From the NCBI GenBank assembly GCA_900539665.1, contig UQCV01000030.1, positions 1-26,260 of the forward strand: a stretch of DNA of 26,260 nucleotides, given 5' to 3'. Below, piece by piece: positions 1 through 8,900 of this stretch. This DNA is from an uncultured Succinivibrionaceae bacterium (GTDB taxonomy: Bacteria > Pseudomonadota > Gammaproteobacteria > Enterobacterales > Succinivibrionaceae). Numbering within the stretch: position 1 is the stretch's first letter; each line of letters begins with the position of its first letter. Position numbers and translations under genes: made by a program. The notes under the pieces are model-generated. The model saw only the letters and a list, made by a program, of their open reading frames with translations. It was not told where the DNA came from and ran no database searches.

Positions 1-106
1 TGGAGCTCTTGTGATGAACAAAATATTTTTGTTCTGCATCGTTTTCAGATTTTCCAGAGTGAACAAAACTGCATCGGCAACTAAGGATTTGAAATCAATT
101 GCTTGA
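1..106 (+). pseudogene. possible decayed 3' end of an IS200/IS605-type tnpB
   Basis: This piece lies directly upstream of an IS200/IS605-like hairpin (147-166), where the 3' end of a tnpB gene would sit. Frame 1 reads WSSCDEQNIFVLHRFQ and stops at 82-84. Frame 2 reads a short tail ending TKDLKSIA before a TGA at 104-106. Together these loosely resemble the Cys-x2-Cys zinc finger and the final 'NAxxNLxxxA' helix of TnpB, with a frameshift between. The resemblance is weak and the piece is cut by the window edge, so this rests largely on position beside the hairpin. It could equally be unrelated non-coding DNA. Confidence 0.22.
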
Positions 107-115
107 CACTAACCG

Positions 116-184
116 TATAGTTTTTTATAGAAAAAGCGACTTTCATCCCTCACGCAAGCGTGTGGGTTTTACGCTGCAATTTAT
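116..184 (+). repeat. 69-bp repeat with 9-bp hairpin, left copy
   Basis: A 69-bp segment matches 26137-26205 in the same orientation at 65 of 69 positions. It contains a hairpin at 147-166 with arms CCCTCACGC and GCGTGTGGG and a 2-nt loop. The right copy has three changes in the 5' arm, yet its stem still closes with G-U pairs. The conserved context (GCGACTTTCATCC before, GGGTTTTACGC after) resembles subterminal hairpins of IS200/IS605 elements, which are also part of the omega RNA of TnpB systems. Identification of the family is from form only. Confidence 0.6.
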
Positions 185-187
185 AAC

Positions 188-216
188 AAAAAAAGGAATG
201 CTCTTTCAAGCATTCC
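188..216 (-). terminator. terminator of the sugar porter gene
   Basis: Perfect 8-bp stem GGAATGCT/AGCATTCC (195-202 and 209-216) with a 6-nt loop. On the minus strand it is followed by seven T residues (188-194). It lies 100 bp downstream of the stop codon of the minus-strand sugar porter. A second 8-bp stem with a 23-nt loop (272-279 and 303-310) lies between the stop codon and this terminator and has no T-run. Confidence 0.75.
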
Positions 217-315
217 CAAAGTTGGTAGATAGGATCTGGACAAGAAAAAATGTTTAATTAAATTAAAGCGTTCCCGCTTACCTATACTTACCTGTGTAGA
301 GCAAGCGGGAGGTTG

Positions 316-1920
316 TTATTTCGCTGATAATTCAGCTCCAATTTGTTCCAAAGTTTTACCCTTAGTTTCCGGCATCATGAAGGTACACCATAAGAATTGT
401 AGAATCATCATGAAAGCGAAGAAACCGAAGATATAACCTGCATCGAAGTTGGCAATAGCCATTGGGAAGACTAAGGTTAAACCAGCTGCAAAGATCCAGT
501 GGGTAAAGCTACCAAGTGATTGACCTTTAGCTCGAGCGTCATTAGGGAAGATTTCAGATACGAAAACCCAAATGATAGTGCCAGAACCAATAGCATGTGA
601 AGCAATGAAGACAATCATACATACGAGAACCACGGTACTAACTTCACCTAAAGCTGCGGAAGCTTTAGCTGAAATTTCTTGAGCTTGAGTACGAATTTCA
701 ACCACATTCAACCCATCAAAGGTAGCACGGGTGCCTTCATACTTGGTTTCGGAAGTGATTTTGACAAGTTCTTGTTTAGCTTGCATAAAATCTTGTTCTG
801 CTTTGACTTTGTCTTCTGGGGTAAAGTATATAACCTTAGCATCCATATCAATTAACTTTGAAGCGGCATTAGCGGTGTTAGTGGCTGCGGATACCACTTT
901 TAATTCATCGTAATGAAAGAAGGCATAAGTACATACAGAGAGACTGAGAATGTAGCCAATACAACCGATGAACAATAAAGTTTTACGTCCTAAAAGGTCG
1001 ATGAGACGGATACCAATGAAGGTGGCAATTAGGTTAGTTACCCCAAGAGCCACAGAAGCGGTTACAGGGTTTTCCATGCCGGCTAAGCCTAAAAGTCTAG
1101 GGGCAAAATAGAGGATAATGTTGATCCCTGACAGTTGGTTAAAGGCGGCAATTAAGAAAGCAAAGAGGATTGGGTAACGGAGGCGACGGCAGAAGAATTT
1201 ACCGGCTTGGGTCTTGTTAGTATCTTTAAGCGCACTTTCTTTAACTGAAATTACCAAGTCGTCGATTTCTTTAGCACTCATCTTTGGATTTATGAGGGCA
1301 AATACACGCTTGCCTTCAGCTTCATCCTTCTTGTCAACAATGAGCCAACGAGGTGATTCTGGTAAATAGAAGCACATCAGAGTGTAGATTACGGAAGGTA
1401 CAACTTGGATTCCAAGCATCCAACGCCATGCGGTAGTTTCTGGCGCAATTTTGATAATGACAAAGTTAGAGAAAAATGCCATTAAAATACCAAACACGAT
1501 ATTGAATTGGAAGAGCCCGGTGAGCTTACCGCGATCGCCCGCTGGTGAGATTTCAGAAATAAAGAGTGGGGCGGCAATAGTGGAAATCCCAATACCAATC
1601 CCACCGATGAAGCGGAAAGTAAAGAATGACCACATGTCCCAAGCGAAGGCGGAGCCCAAAGCGCCTATTAGGAATAAGAGCCCATTAGCGATAAGGGTAT
1701 TTTTACGGCCAAACTTAGCAGTAGGGATACTGCCAAATAAAGAACCAAGTACGGTCCCCCAAAGGGCGGCTGAAATAGCTAACCCGTGCATAGTGCCATT
1801 TAATGACCAAAGCTGCTGAATTTTACTTTCAGCGCCAGAGATAACCACGGTATCAAAACCGAAGAGAAAACCCGCAAGGGCGGAAGTGATAGCCCATAAC
1901 AGCAATTTCTTGTTCTTCAT
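316..1920 (-). CDS. MFS sugar porter (sugar:H+ symporter family)
   Basis: 534-residue inner-membrane transporter with the 12-helix sugar-porter signatures in order: GFLFGFDTVVISGA in helix 1, FGRK in loop 2-3, PESPRWLIV after helix 6, NQLSGINIILYFAPRLL in helix 7, LLGRKTL in loop 8-9, SEIFPNDARAKGQSL after helix 10, and PETKGKTLEQIG at the C-terminus. E. coli XylE is 491 residues. The extra length is a hydrophilic, helix-prone insert of about 90 residues between helices 9 and 10, on the periplasmic side by family topology. The start ATG has AAAGGAA upstream. It is divergent from lacI and a fructokinase-type gene, so fructose, or a sugar yielding fructose, is a reasonable substrate guess; xylose or glucose cannot be excluded. 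Confidence 0.93.
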   Translation of the reverse strand: MKNKKLLLWAITSALAGFLFGFDTVVISGAESKIQQLWSLNGTMHGLAISAALWGTVLGSLFGSIPTAKFGRKNTLIANGLLFLIGALGSAFAWDMWSFFTFRFIGGIGIGISTIAAPLFISEISPAGDRGKLTGLFQFNIVFGILMAFFSNFVIIKIAPETTAWRWMLGIQVVPSVIYTLMCFYLPESPRWLIVDKKDEAEGKRVFALINPKMSAKEIDDLVISVKESALKDTNKTQAGKFFCRRLRYPILFAFLIAAFNQLSGINIILYFAPRLLGLAGMENPVTASVALGVTNLIATFIGIRLIDLLGRKTLLFIGCIGYILSLSVCTYAFFHYDELKVVSAATNTANAASKLIDMDAKVIYFTPEDKVKAEQDFMQAKQELVKITSETKYEGTRATFDGLNVVEIRTQAQEISAKASAALGEVSTVVLVCMIVFIASHAIGSGTIIWVFVSEIFPNDARAKGQSLGSFTHWIFAAGLTLVFPMAIANFDAGYIFGFFAFMMILQFLWCTFMMPETKGKTLEQIGAELSAK

Positions 1921-2004
1921 AACTAAATTCCTTTCGTTATTTTACTTAAAAGCCGAAGTAAAATTTCTGTTATATATAATCGCACAACTTTTGCATATAA
2001 AAAT

Positions 2005-2032
2005 ATTATATCTTCACAAATAACAATGCAAA
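2005..2032 (-). promoter_or_regulatory. candidate promoter of the sugar porter gene
   Basis: On the minus strand TTTGCA (2027-2032) and a perfect TATAAT (2005-2010) are separated by 16 bp. This gives a leader of roughly 80 nt before the ATG at 1920. The -35 hexamer lies inside the palindrome at 2024-2043, which would let a LacI-family protein block RNA polymerase. The -10 is strong and the -35 is weak. Confidence 0.5.
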
Positions 2033-2043
2033 AATTTGCATTG
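2024..2043. promoter_or_regulatory. candidate LacI-family operator O1
   Basis: Palindrome with perfect 9-bp arms (CAATGCAAA/TTTGCATTG) and a 2-bp centre. Its core ATGCAA-N4-TTGCAT recurs at 2305-2320. It overlaps the likely -35 of the divergent sugar porter gene, and the adjacent gene encodes a LacI-family repressor. Assignment to that repressor is inference from position and symmetry. Confidence 0.6.
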
Positions 2044-2303
2044 CAAAAAAAATGTGGATTTGATGGGGGAAAGAAGCTTAGGAGGTATTTAAAAATGCAA
2101 GGGGCCAAATAGGAGAATAAACCATGAAATAGTTTGCTACACGGGCTTATATATAGATGTTTTTAAATGGAAAAAATAGCAAAATCTTTGTATTTAAAGG
2201 CTTTTACATGGCGTTAGAGTTTGGTGCAAAAATACAAATTTTTGTTTATAAAAGGAACGGTTTGTGTTTTTAAGTAGTAATTGAGGTTGGTGATTTCTAT
2301 ATT

Positions 2304-2321
2304 TATGCAAATAATTGCATA
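2304..2321. promoter_or_regulatory. candidate LacI-family operator O2
   Basis: Second palindrome with 7-bp arms TATGCAA/TTGCATA around a 4-bp centre. It has the same core, ATGCAA-N4-TTGCAT, as O1. The centres are about 279 bp apart, which would permit looping by a tetrameric LacI-type protein. It lies just upstream of the probable lacI promoter. Confidence 0.55.
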
Positions 2322-2345
2322 TCCTTTTGGTGAGGTAGTCAAAAT

Positions 2346-2367
2346 TTTTGCACAAATTTTGCACAAA
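2346..2367. repeat. tandem 11-bp repeat TTTTGCACAAA
   Basis: Two perfect adjacent copies of TTTTGCACAAA. The 11-bp period is about one helical turn, so proteins bound to both copies would sit on the same DNA face. Each copy contains TTGCA, the half-site of O1 and O2. The second copy supplies the -35 of the probable lacI promoter. Confidence 0.6.
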
Positions 2368-2388
2368 ACATTATTTCATTTATATAAT
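2359..2388 (+). promoter_or_regulatory. candidate promoter of the lacI-family gene
   Basis: TTGCAC (2359-2364), an 18-bp spacer, then a perfect TATAAT (2383-2388). The leader to the ATG at 2538 would be about 145 nt. The -35 overlaps the tandem TTTTGCACAAA repeat, so autoregulation is plausible. Confidence 0.5.
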
Positions 2389-2537
2389 CGTTTCAACTTC
2401 TGGTTAAGGTTTGGTAAAACAACCGAAATTTTTGCATAGCTTTAATATGTTAAATCGTATTTAAGATATTTAATGCCAGGTAAAAATAATTAACCAAGAC
2501 TACTTGGGGTGTTAAAAGCTTAAGGAGAAGAAAGAAC

Positions 2538-3545
2538 ATGTCTAATATTTTACACATTGCCGAAAAACTAGGTATTGCTCCTTCAACTGTATCTAGAGCT
2601 TTAAAAAAGCCCGAAATGGTTTCTCTTGATACAAGACGTAAAGTGTTACAAGTGGCTCAAGAACTTGGGTATTTACAAAAACTTAGAGACAATGCGGCCG
2701 TAGTTTCAGGAGGAGGTAACAGACTAATCGGTGTTATTGCAGCTGATTTAACCAATGCTTTTTCGAATCAAATAGTAAAGTCAGTCCATAATTACCTAAA
2801 TGAACACAATTATTCCGTGGTCTTAGGTTCAAGTTATGAAAATAGCTCCGCAGAGCTTAAATTATTGAAGCAATGGGCTTCTTTACAATTAAGTGGCTTA
2901 ATAGTAATGCCTTCGGCCAAATTCTCTTCTGTTGCTACTGCCAGTTGCCTTGATATACCAGTGGTTTTTGTTGACCGTAATCCTGGGACCTTACCTTATG
3001 GTAGCGTGCTTGAAGACAATCAAGATGGGGTGCGTCAAGGGCTTGAATACCTTCATGAATGTGGGCACCGTAAGGTTGTGTTTTTAAGTGGGCCTAAACA
3101 AATTTACACCTTTAGTGAACGGTGTAAAGGAGCGGTGGATTGTGGTTTAAATCCCGAAATTGTGGAACTTAAAGCTGGCTCTTATGAAGAGCTTTTTATG
3201 GGCGCGTTCGAGCAAACTAATATTTTAATGATGCGTAGTGCCGCTTTAAAACCAACGGCGATTTTTGGGGCTAATAACGCCATTACTGCCGGAATTTTAT
3301 ATGCCTTAAGTTTAAAGGGATGCAAAGTTCCAGATGATGTTTCGGTTGTTTCCTATGGAGATAGTAGTTGGTGTCGTTTTTACCCAACTCCTATCACTTC
3401 AATTGCGCAGCCGGTAGAAGAAATGGGGGAAATGGCAGCTAAGATGTTGCTAGATCAAATTTGTGCTCATACAGCGCCAAAGCAGGTTTGTTTAAAATCC
3501 ATGCTGATGGCACGGGCTTCAGTGGCAACTCCATCGGCGCGTTAA
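2538..3545 (+). CDS. LacI-family transcriptional repressor
   Basis: 335 residues with LacI/GalR architecture. The N-terminal helix-turn-helix and hinge are at about residues 5-50 (IAEKLGIAPSTVSRALKKP, then the VLQVAQELGY helix). From about residue 60 follows the two-lobed periplasmic-binding-like effector domain (LIGVIAADLTNAFSNQIVKS, IPVVFVDRNPG, PTAIFGANNAITAGIL, VSVVSYGDSSW, ITSIAQPVEEMG). The start ATG has a strong AAGGAGAA site 8-9 nt upstream. It is divergent from the sugar porter and followed by a PfkB-type kinase, so it probably controls both in response to a sugar or sugar phosphate. Palindromes at 2024-2043 and 2304-2321 are its best operator candidates. The effector cannot be read from the sequence. 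Confidence 0.93.
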   Translation: MSNILHIAEKLGIAPSTVSRALKKPEMVSLDTRRKVLQVAQELGYLQKLRDNAAVVSGGGNRLIGVIAADLTNAFSNQIVKSVHNYLNEHNYSVVLGSSYENSSAELKLLKQWASLQLSGLIVMPSAKFSSVATASCLDIPVVFVDRNPGTLPYGSVLEDNQDGVRQGLEYLHECGHRKVVFLSGPKQIYTFSERCKGAVDCGLNPEIVELKAGSYEELFMGAFEQTNILMMRSAALKPTAIFGANNAITAGILYALSLKGCKVPDDVSVVSYGDSSWCRFYPTPITSIAQPVEEMGEMAAKMLLDQICAHTAPKQVCLKSMLMARASVATPSAR

Positions 3546-3668
3546 TAAGTCAATGGATTGAAAGATTTAATGGGACCAACTAGCTTAAGGGTAAATGTTT
3601 GGTCGCTAGATAAGTTTTAATTTAATTTTTGCGGTCGTAGGTGCCGGTAAGTTGTGAGGGTGTATTCC

Positions 3669-4568
3669 ATGCTTGATATTGCTAAGTTTAAAGCTAAGAG
3701 AATAAAGTGTGCCGGACTCGGCGAAGTGTTGTTTGACGTATTCCCATCTGGGCCTAAGATTGGTGGGGCCCCGGCTAATTTTGCTTATCACTGCCGTCAA
3801 AATGGCTTAGAAGCTATGGCTATTAGCTCTGTGGGTAAGGATGAGTTAGGTTTTAAGGCCCGTGACTTATTAGCAGCGCGTTTTTTACCAGCTTTACTTT
3901 TAGAAAACGATAAACCAACTGGGGCGGTTAACGTTAGTTTATCTGAAGATGGGGTGCCAACTTATAACTTTTTGGAACGAACTGCATACGACAATATTCC
4001 GTTATCAGAAGTAGTACTTGAGGTAGCTAAAGACCTAGATATGATTTGTTTTGGGACCTTAGCCCAAAGAAGTACCGCTTCGCATAAAACCATTATGAAT
4101 ATTCTTGATTTTATGAAGGAGGGGGCAATTCGCATTTTTGATGTTAATTTAAGACGTCAATATTTTTGTCGTGATGTTATTGAATCCTCTTTAAAACGTA
4201 CCGACGTCCTTAAGTGTAATGAAGATGAATTGCCAATTTTGTGCGACTTAGCGGGCCTAAAATCTCAGACTAAGGAAGCTTACCGCCACTATTTAAAACG
4301 CCGGGGCATTAATTGTTTTATCTTCACTGAAGGCTCGACCCAAAGCACTGTTTATTTAAATAGTGAAGTTTCAGTTTTACCAACTCCAAAGGTTAAGGCA
4401 GTCGATACCGTGGGGGCGGGGGATTCTTTTACCGCTACCATTATTAGTTCTTTGATGAAAGGTCAACCATTAGCTAAAGCTCACGCCAAAGCCGTGCAAG
4501 TTGCAGCTTATGTCTGCACACAACCTGGGGCGATGCCAGACATGCCACTTGAACTAATGCGAGATTAA
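3669..4568 (+). CDS. PfkB-family sugar kinase, probable fructokinase
   Basis: About 299 residues of the ribokinase/PfkB fold. The N-terminal substrate motif GEVLFDVFPSGPKIGGAPANFAYH is of the form seen in bacterial fructokinases, including those of Bacteroides. The C-terminal PfkB signature DTVGAGDSFTA contains the catalytic base Asp and the anion hole. The expected reaction is ATP-dependent phosphorylation of fructose to fructose 6-phosphate in the cytoplasm. I chose the ATG at 3669 because GAGGG lies 8 nt upstream. An in-frame GTG at 3654 adds five residues but lacks a good ribosome site. It lies about 120 bp after lacI, probably in the same transcript, and opposite the sugar porter, consistent with uptake followed by phosphorylation. 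Confidence 0.88.
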   Translation: MLDIAKFKAKRIKCAGLGEVLFDVFPSGPKIGGAPANFAYHCRQNGLEAMAISSVGKDELGFKARDLLAARFLPALLLENDKPTGAVNVSLSEDGVPTYNFLERTAYDNIPLSEVVLEVAKDLDMICFGTLAQRSTASHKTIMNILDFMKEGAIRIFDVNLRRQYFCRDVIESSLKRTDVLKCNEDELPILCDLAGLKSQTKEAYRHYLKRRGINCFIFTEGSTQSTVYLNSEVSVLPTPKVKAVDTVGAGDSFTATIISSLMKGQPLAKAHAKAVQVAAYVCTQPGAMPDMPLELMRD

Positions 4569-4592
4569 GTTTGGGTTTATTATCGAGTTTTT

Positions 4593-4615
4593 ATTTATAA
4601 GTCTCGCTTATAAAT
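4593..4615. other. perfect 9-bp hairpin downstream of the kinase gene
   Basis: Arms ATTTATAAG and CTTATAAAT surround a 5-nt loop. No T-run follows, so it is not itself a terminator. It may protect the mRNA 3' end. Confidence 0.35.
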
Positions 4616-4624
4616 GGTTACCAG

Positions 4625-4672
4625 AAGGCTTTAGCCAATGCCCCGAGGGGCGTGCTAGAGCCTTTTGTGTTT
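4625..4672 (+). terminator. terminator after the kinase gene
   Basis: Eleven-bp stem AAGGCTTTAGC/GCTAGAGCCTT (one wobble pair; 4625-4635 and 4654-4664) encloses a smaller GCCCC/GGGGC stem. A T-rich tract (TTTTGTGTTTT) follows. It ends the lacI-kinase transcript. The converging gene at 4691 may share it, but the minus-strand T-run is poor. Confidence 0.7.
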
Positions 4673-4690
4673 TAAATAGCGAGTTAGGAA

Positions 4691-5458
4691 CTAAAGAGAG
4701 AGGCCAAAATAATCAACTACTTCTTGTAGGTTTTGATGTTTGTGGCTAAGTAGAAGTTTTAAAATGGCTAGAGGTGAGTTATTGATGATATGGGGATCAT
4801 CAGGGCTAATACCGGCTTCTTTTAAAATTTCGAGGCTTTGTTTAAAGTTACCCACATCTTCGCAATAATGGGCATCGGAGCCAATGCTAAGCCAAGCACC
4901 GTGTTTTTTGGCAACTTTAGCTAGTTCCACACAACAAGGAAAACTTCCATGACGTGAATTTTTGCCACTCGAGGAGTTTATTTCTAAAGCAACGTTATGT
5001 TCTACTGCGCATTTTACGATCGCTTCGTAATCTTTAGGGAAGGTAGGATCAGCAGGATGGCTAATAATATCCACCAATCCTTTTTCGATGACCGAAGTGA
5101 TGATTCTTGTGTTGGCTTCTTCGCCTAAACCAACTGGGGTAACGTGGCGATGGCAGTTGCCAATTACAAGATCAAGTTTTGGAAAAAGTGCAGGCGGGCA
5201 ATCCGTGGTCCCATCCTCTAAAAAATTAGCTTCCATGCCCTTTAATAAAACGAGCCCCCTTGTAAAATGGGGAATGGCGGTAACTTCGTTTTGGTAATGA
5301 AAGCGATGGGGCGAATCAGGGAAATTGGGCCCGTGATCGGTCATAGCAATGATTTGAAGGCCTTTTTCTTTGGCAATGATTAAGTTTTCAAAGATAGTAC
5401 TAAACGCATGTTGATTCGCAAGCGTATGAGTATGTAGATCTGCACAAAAGTGAGCCAT
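4691..5458 (-). CDS. PHP-domain metal-dependent hydrolase, YcdX-type
   Basis: 255 residues (E. coli YcdX is 245). PHP-fold metal ligands appear in the expected order: DLHTHT (H9, H11), H17, MTDHG (D41, H42), GMEANF (E76), IGNCHRH, ISHPADP, then SIGSDAH near residue 195. YcdX-type proteins bind a trinuclear zinc cluster and hydrolyse phosphate esters; the natural substrate is unsettled. The start has AAGGAA 11 nt upstream. A 67-bp gap separates it from the secreted-protein gene upstream on the same strand, so the two and mfd may be co-transcribed. All ligand motifs look intact. Confidence 0.88.
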   Translation of the reverse strand: MAHFCADLHTHTLANQHAFSTIFENLIIAKEKGLQIIAMTDHGPNFPDSPHRFHYQNEVTAIPHFTRGLVLLKGMEANFLEDGTTDCPPALFPKLDLVIGNCHRHVTPVGLGEEANTRIITSVIEKGLVDIISHPADPTFPKDYEAIVKCAVEHNVALEINSSSGKNSRHGSFPCCVELAKVAKKHGAWLSIGSDAHYCEDVGNFKQSLEILKEAGISPDDPHIINNSPLAILKLLLSHKHQNLQEVVDYFGLSL

Positions 5459-5525
5459 AGCTATTTGATTCCTTGGTTTGGGGTGAGTTGCTCAGAGAAA
5501 AATTTGTTTGGCCACAGAGCTCATA

Positions 5526-5981
5526 TTATTTAGAGTTGGGATGTGGAGATTTTTCAGAGTTTTTTACTTGCGAAGCTTCCTCAACCTCAAAAAGTTTAAA
5601 TTCAGTTAATTCTAAGGCGCCGTCGGCTTTTAGCTGCACGCGACATTTATAACTAATAGTAGGCGCTTTAGGATTTTTGGGTTCAGCGTTACCAACAATG
5701 CTATAAAACTTATTTTGGGCCTTAGGGGCCGGAGCGAGTCTATCAGTGACGGTGATGTGGTAGGCTGAGCCCATTCTAAAACCAGTCATTTTACGGCAAA
5801 AGTTTTCCACTTTAGGCATCGCTGGATCTTTTTGCGCTCGTTCTGCTCTTTGTTCTTTATTAACAGTGTATGAGGCTGCTTTTAGTTGCATGTTATCAAG
5901 GCGTAATGGGACCGCCATGGCGGGTTCCACGCTTAAAAGTCCTACCAAAGTGCTAAAAAGATAAATACTAATTTTTTTCAT
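5526..5981 (-). CDS. small secreted protein of unknown function, coupled to mfd
   Basis: 151 residues, family not recognised. The N-terminus (MKKISIYLFSTLVGLLSVEPAMA, then VPLRL) is a clear Sec signal peptide with probable cleavage after AMA, giving a periplasmic protein of about 128 residues. Two cysteines remain in the mature part (NFCRKM and SYKCRV), which could form a disulfide. The middle is basic and the C-terminus acidic and serine-rich. Its ATG lies inside the last codons of mfd, with a 14-bp overlap in another frame, so translation is probably coupled to mfd. A periplasmic product tied to a DNA-repair translocase is an odd pairing and may reflect only compact packing. Confidence 0.75.
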   Translation of the reverse strand: MKKISIYLFSTLVGLLSVEPAMAVPLRLDNMQLKAASYTVNKEQRAERAQKDPAMPKVENFCRKMTGFRMGSAYHITVTDRLAPAPKAQNKFYSIVGNAEPKNPKAPTISYKCRVQLKADGALELTEFKLFEVEEASQVKNSEKSPHPNSK

Positions 5982-8900
5982 AATTTTGGTTCATCCCGTC
6001 AAGTAAGGCCCGAGTGAAATTTAAGCGTTCTTGGGCGCTTTCAGTAGTTTTTAAAATTTTAATGCGATTAGCCCCATCTAAACGGTAGAGTTCTGGGTGC
6101 TCTGTAATTAAACCAGTTAAATAATCGAACTTCACGTGGACATGAGGACCAAAAGTTATACTACCCCCCTTAGCTTGCATAGTAATGGCTTCAATCCCAA
6201 GTCTACGGGCAATAAGCTTTTGGGCTGAGACTGCAAATAGGTTGGTGGCTTCTGGAGGCAATGGCCCAAAACGATCGATAATTTCAGCTTTAAGGTCATT
6301 AAGTTCATCAGCGCTTAAACAAGAAGCAAGGCGCTTGTACAAGGTTAAGCGGCCTGTAATATCGTAAATGTAGTTTTCTGGGAAGAGTACAGGAATATGA
6401 TATTCAATACTAATATCGTTACTTTCTAAAGCGTCATCAGTAAGTTCTTGCCCTTCTTGCAAAGTACGGACTGCGGCTTCAAGCATTTCCATATAAAGCC
6501 CAAAACCGATGGTTTGAATTTGACCTGATTGTTCAGCCCCAAGGATTTCGCCGGCGCCACGAATTTCCAGGTCTTGGGTGGCCAAAATAAAGCCAGATCC
6601 TAATTCTTCAAGTTTAGAAATAGCGGCTAAGCGTTTTTTCGCATCGCTACTTAAACTATTTTCTGGCGGGGTTAGTAAAAATGCATACGCTTGATGGTGT
6701 GAACGACCTACGCGACCACGCAATTGATGGAGTTGGGCTAAACCAAATTTATCCGCGCGTTCAATGAGAATGGTGTTAGCGGTAGGGACGTCAATCCCTG
6801 TTTCGATAATAGTTGAGCAAACTAAAAGGTTAAATCTTTGGTGGTAAAAGTCGTGCATTATGCGCGCAAGATCTTTTTCCGGAAGCTGAGCGTGAGCTAC
6901 ACCAATGCGTGCTTCTGGTACTAAGGCCTGCAATTCATCAGCCCGGCGATTGATGCTTTCAACATCGTTATGTAAGAAGTAACATTGGCCCCCACGCTTA
7001 AGTTCACGTAATACCGCTTCACGAATTAAATCATCACTCCATTCATGCACAAATGTGCGTACGGCTAAACGTTTAGCCGGAGGGGTAGCGATGATTGAGA
7101 GATCGCGGACGCTATTCATCGCTAGATTTAAAGTGCGCGGAATAGGGGTAGCAGTCATGGTTAGGATATCAACGTCTGCGCGTAGCTTTTTGATTTTTTC
7201 TTTTTGCGATACCCCAAAGCGATGTTCTTCATCAACTACTAAAAGCCCTAAGTCTTTAAACTTCATGCCGGTGCTTAAAAGTTTATGGGTCCCAATGATA
7301 ATATCGATTTTGCCAGACGCGGTCTCGTTTAAAATTTGCTGCTGTTCTTTAGCACTCTTAAAACGGCTTAAACAAGCTATTTCAATAGCCGTATCCGCAA
7401 AACGTTCACGGAAGTTTTCATAATGCTGATCGGCAAGCAAGGTGGTTGGGACTAAGATGGCAACTTGTTTGCCGTTATCGACAGCCACAAAAGCGGCGCG
7501 CATAGCAACTTCAGTTTTACCAAAACCAACATCGCCACAGATTAAACGGTCCATTGGTTTGGTTGATTGCATATCGGCCAAAACGGCTTTGATAGCAGTT
7601 TCTTGGTCTTCAGTAGGTTGATAACCAAAGCCTGACGCAAACCGTGCATATTCAGTTTGGTTTATCTTGTACTGAAAGCCTGCACGAAGTTTACGTTTAG
7701 CGTAAATTTCCAAAAGTCCAGCGGCGACATCCTTGATTTTTTCGGCTGCTTTTTTACGGGCTTTTTTCCACGCATCGGTGCCTAAACGGGTAAGTGCAGG
7801 ATGTTCAGCCCCGGTGTAACGAGAAAGCAAATGAAGAGAGGTAATAGGAACGTACATTTTAGCGTCTTCAGCGTAACGCAAAGTAACGTATTCTCCATTG
7901 ATTCCATCTATCTTCATGGTTTCAAGGCCGGTAAATTCACCAATCCCATATTGCTCATGTACGATAAATTCACCAGGTGAAAGTTCTGCTAAGTTTTTAA
8001 TGACCGCATCGGGATTTATGACGCGGGCTCGACTCTTTTTGGCTCGAGCGGTATAACTACTACCTAAAAGTTCACTTTCGGTAATGATGATGTAGTTTTC
8101 ATCTAAGGTCCCATTTATAAATGGAGCAACGGTGATAAATGCTCCACGTTCTTGCGCGGGCAAGGCTAAAAATTCATCGACTGAATTTATAGGTTTAACG
8201 GGTAATTCTTGACCTAACATTTCCGTGACAATTTCACGGCGACCACTACCTGAGACCGCAAATAATATGCGCTGTGGGTGAGTTTGCACAAATTCAAGTA
8301 ACGGTGCAATTGGATTATGTAAGCTCCGGTTATAAGCAATTGGTGGTAAAGGCTTATCGGTCGTCGTAATAGCTTTTGTTGGAGCGGCTGCGGCTAAGCT
8401 ATCTGGATAGAATTTGACTAGTGGAAATGAGTTGAGATGTGAAGCTGCTTCATCGGGCGCTAAAAACAAATCTTTAAGTGGGAGCGTTGGGTGTTCTGGA
8501 TTATGGGCCCAGCGGCGACTTCTTTCGGAAGCGTCTTCATAAAATGGAGTTACAGCCTCAGTAAAATTAGCTGTTTCCATCATAATCGTATTAGCCGGCA
8601 AGTAGTCGAAAATAGTAGCAGTTTCATCAGGGGCAAAAAAGAGCGGGAGGTAGTATTCAATCCCAGCTGGTAATACTTGCTCACTAATACGTTTATAAAC
8701 AGTGTGTAAAGTCAAATCTGAAGGATTAAAGACCTCACGATAGCGCTTTCTAAATAGGTTGATAGCTTCATTATCAGTTGGAAATTCGTGTGCAGGAAGC
8801 ATGCGAATTTGGGCGATTTTTTTAATAGAGCGTTGGGTCTCAGGGTCAATGATAAAAAGCGAATCTACTTCATTATCAAAAAGGTCGATACGAAATGGAG

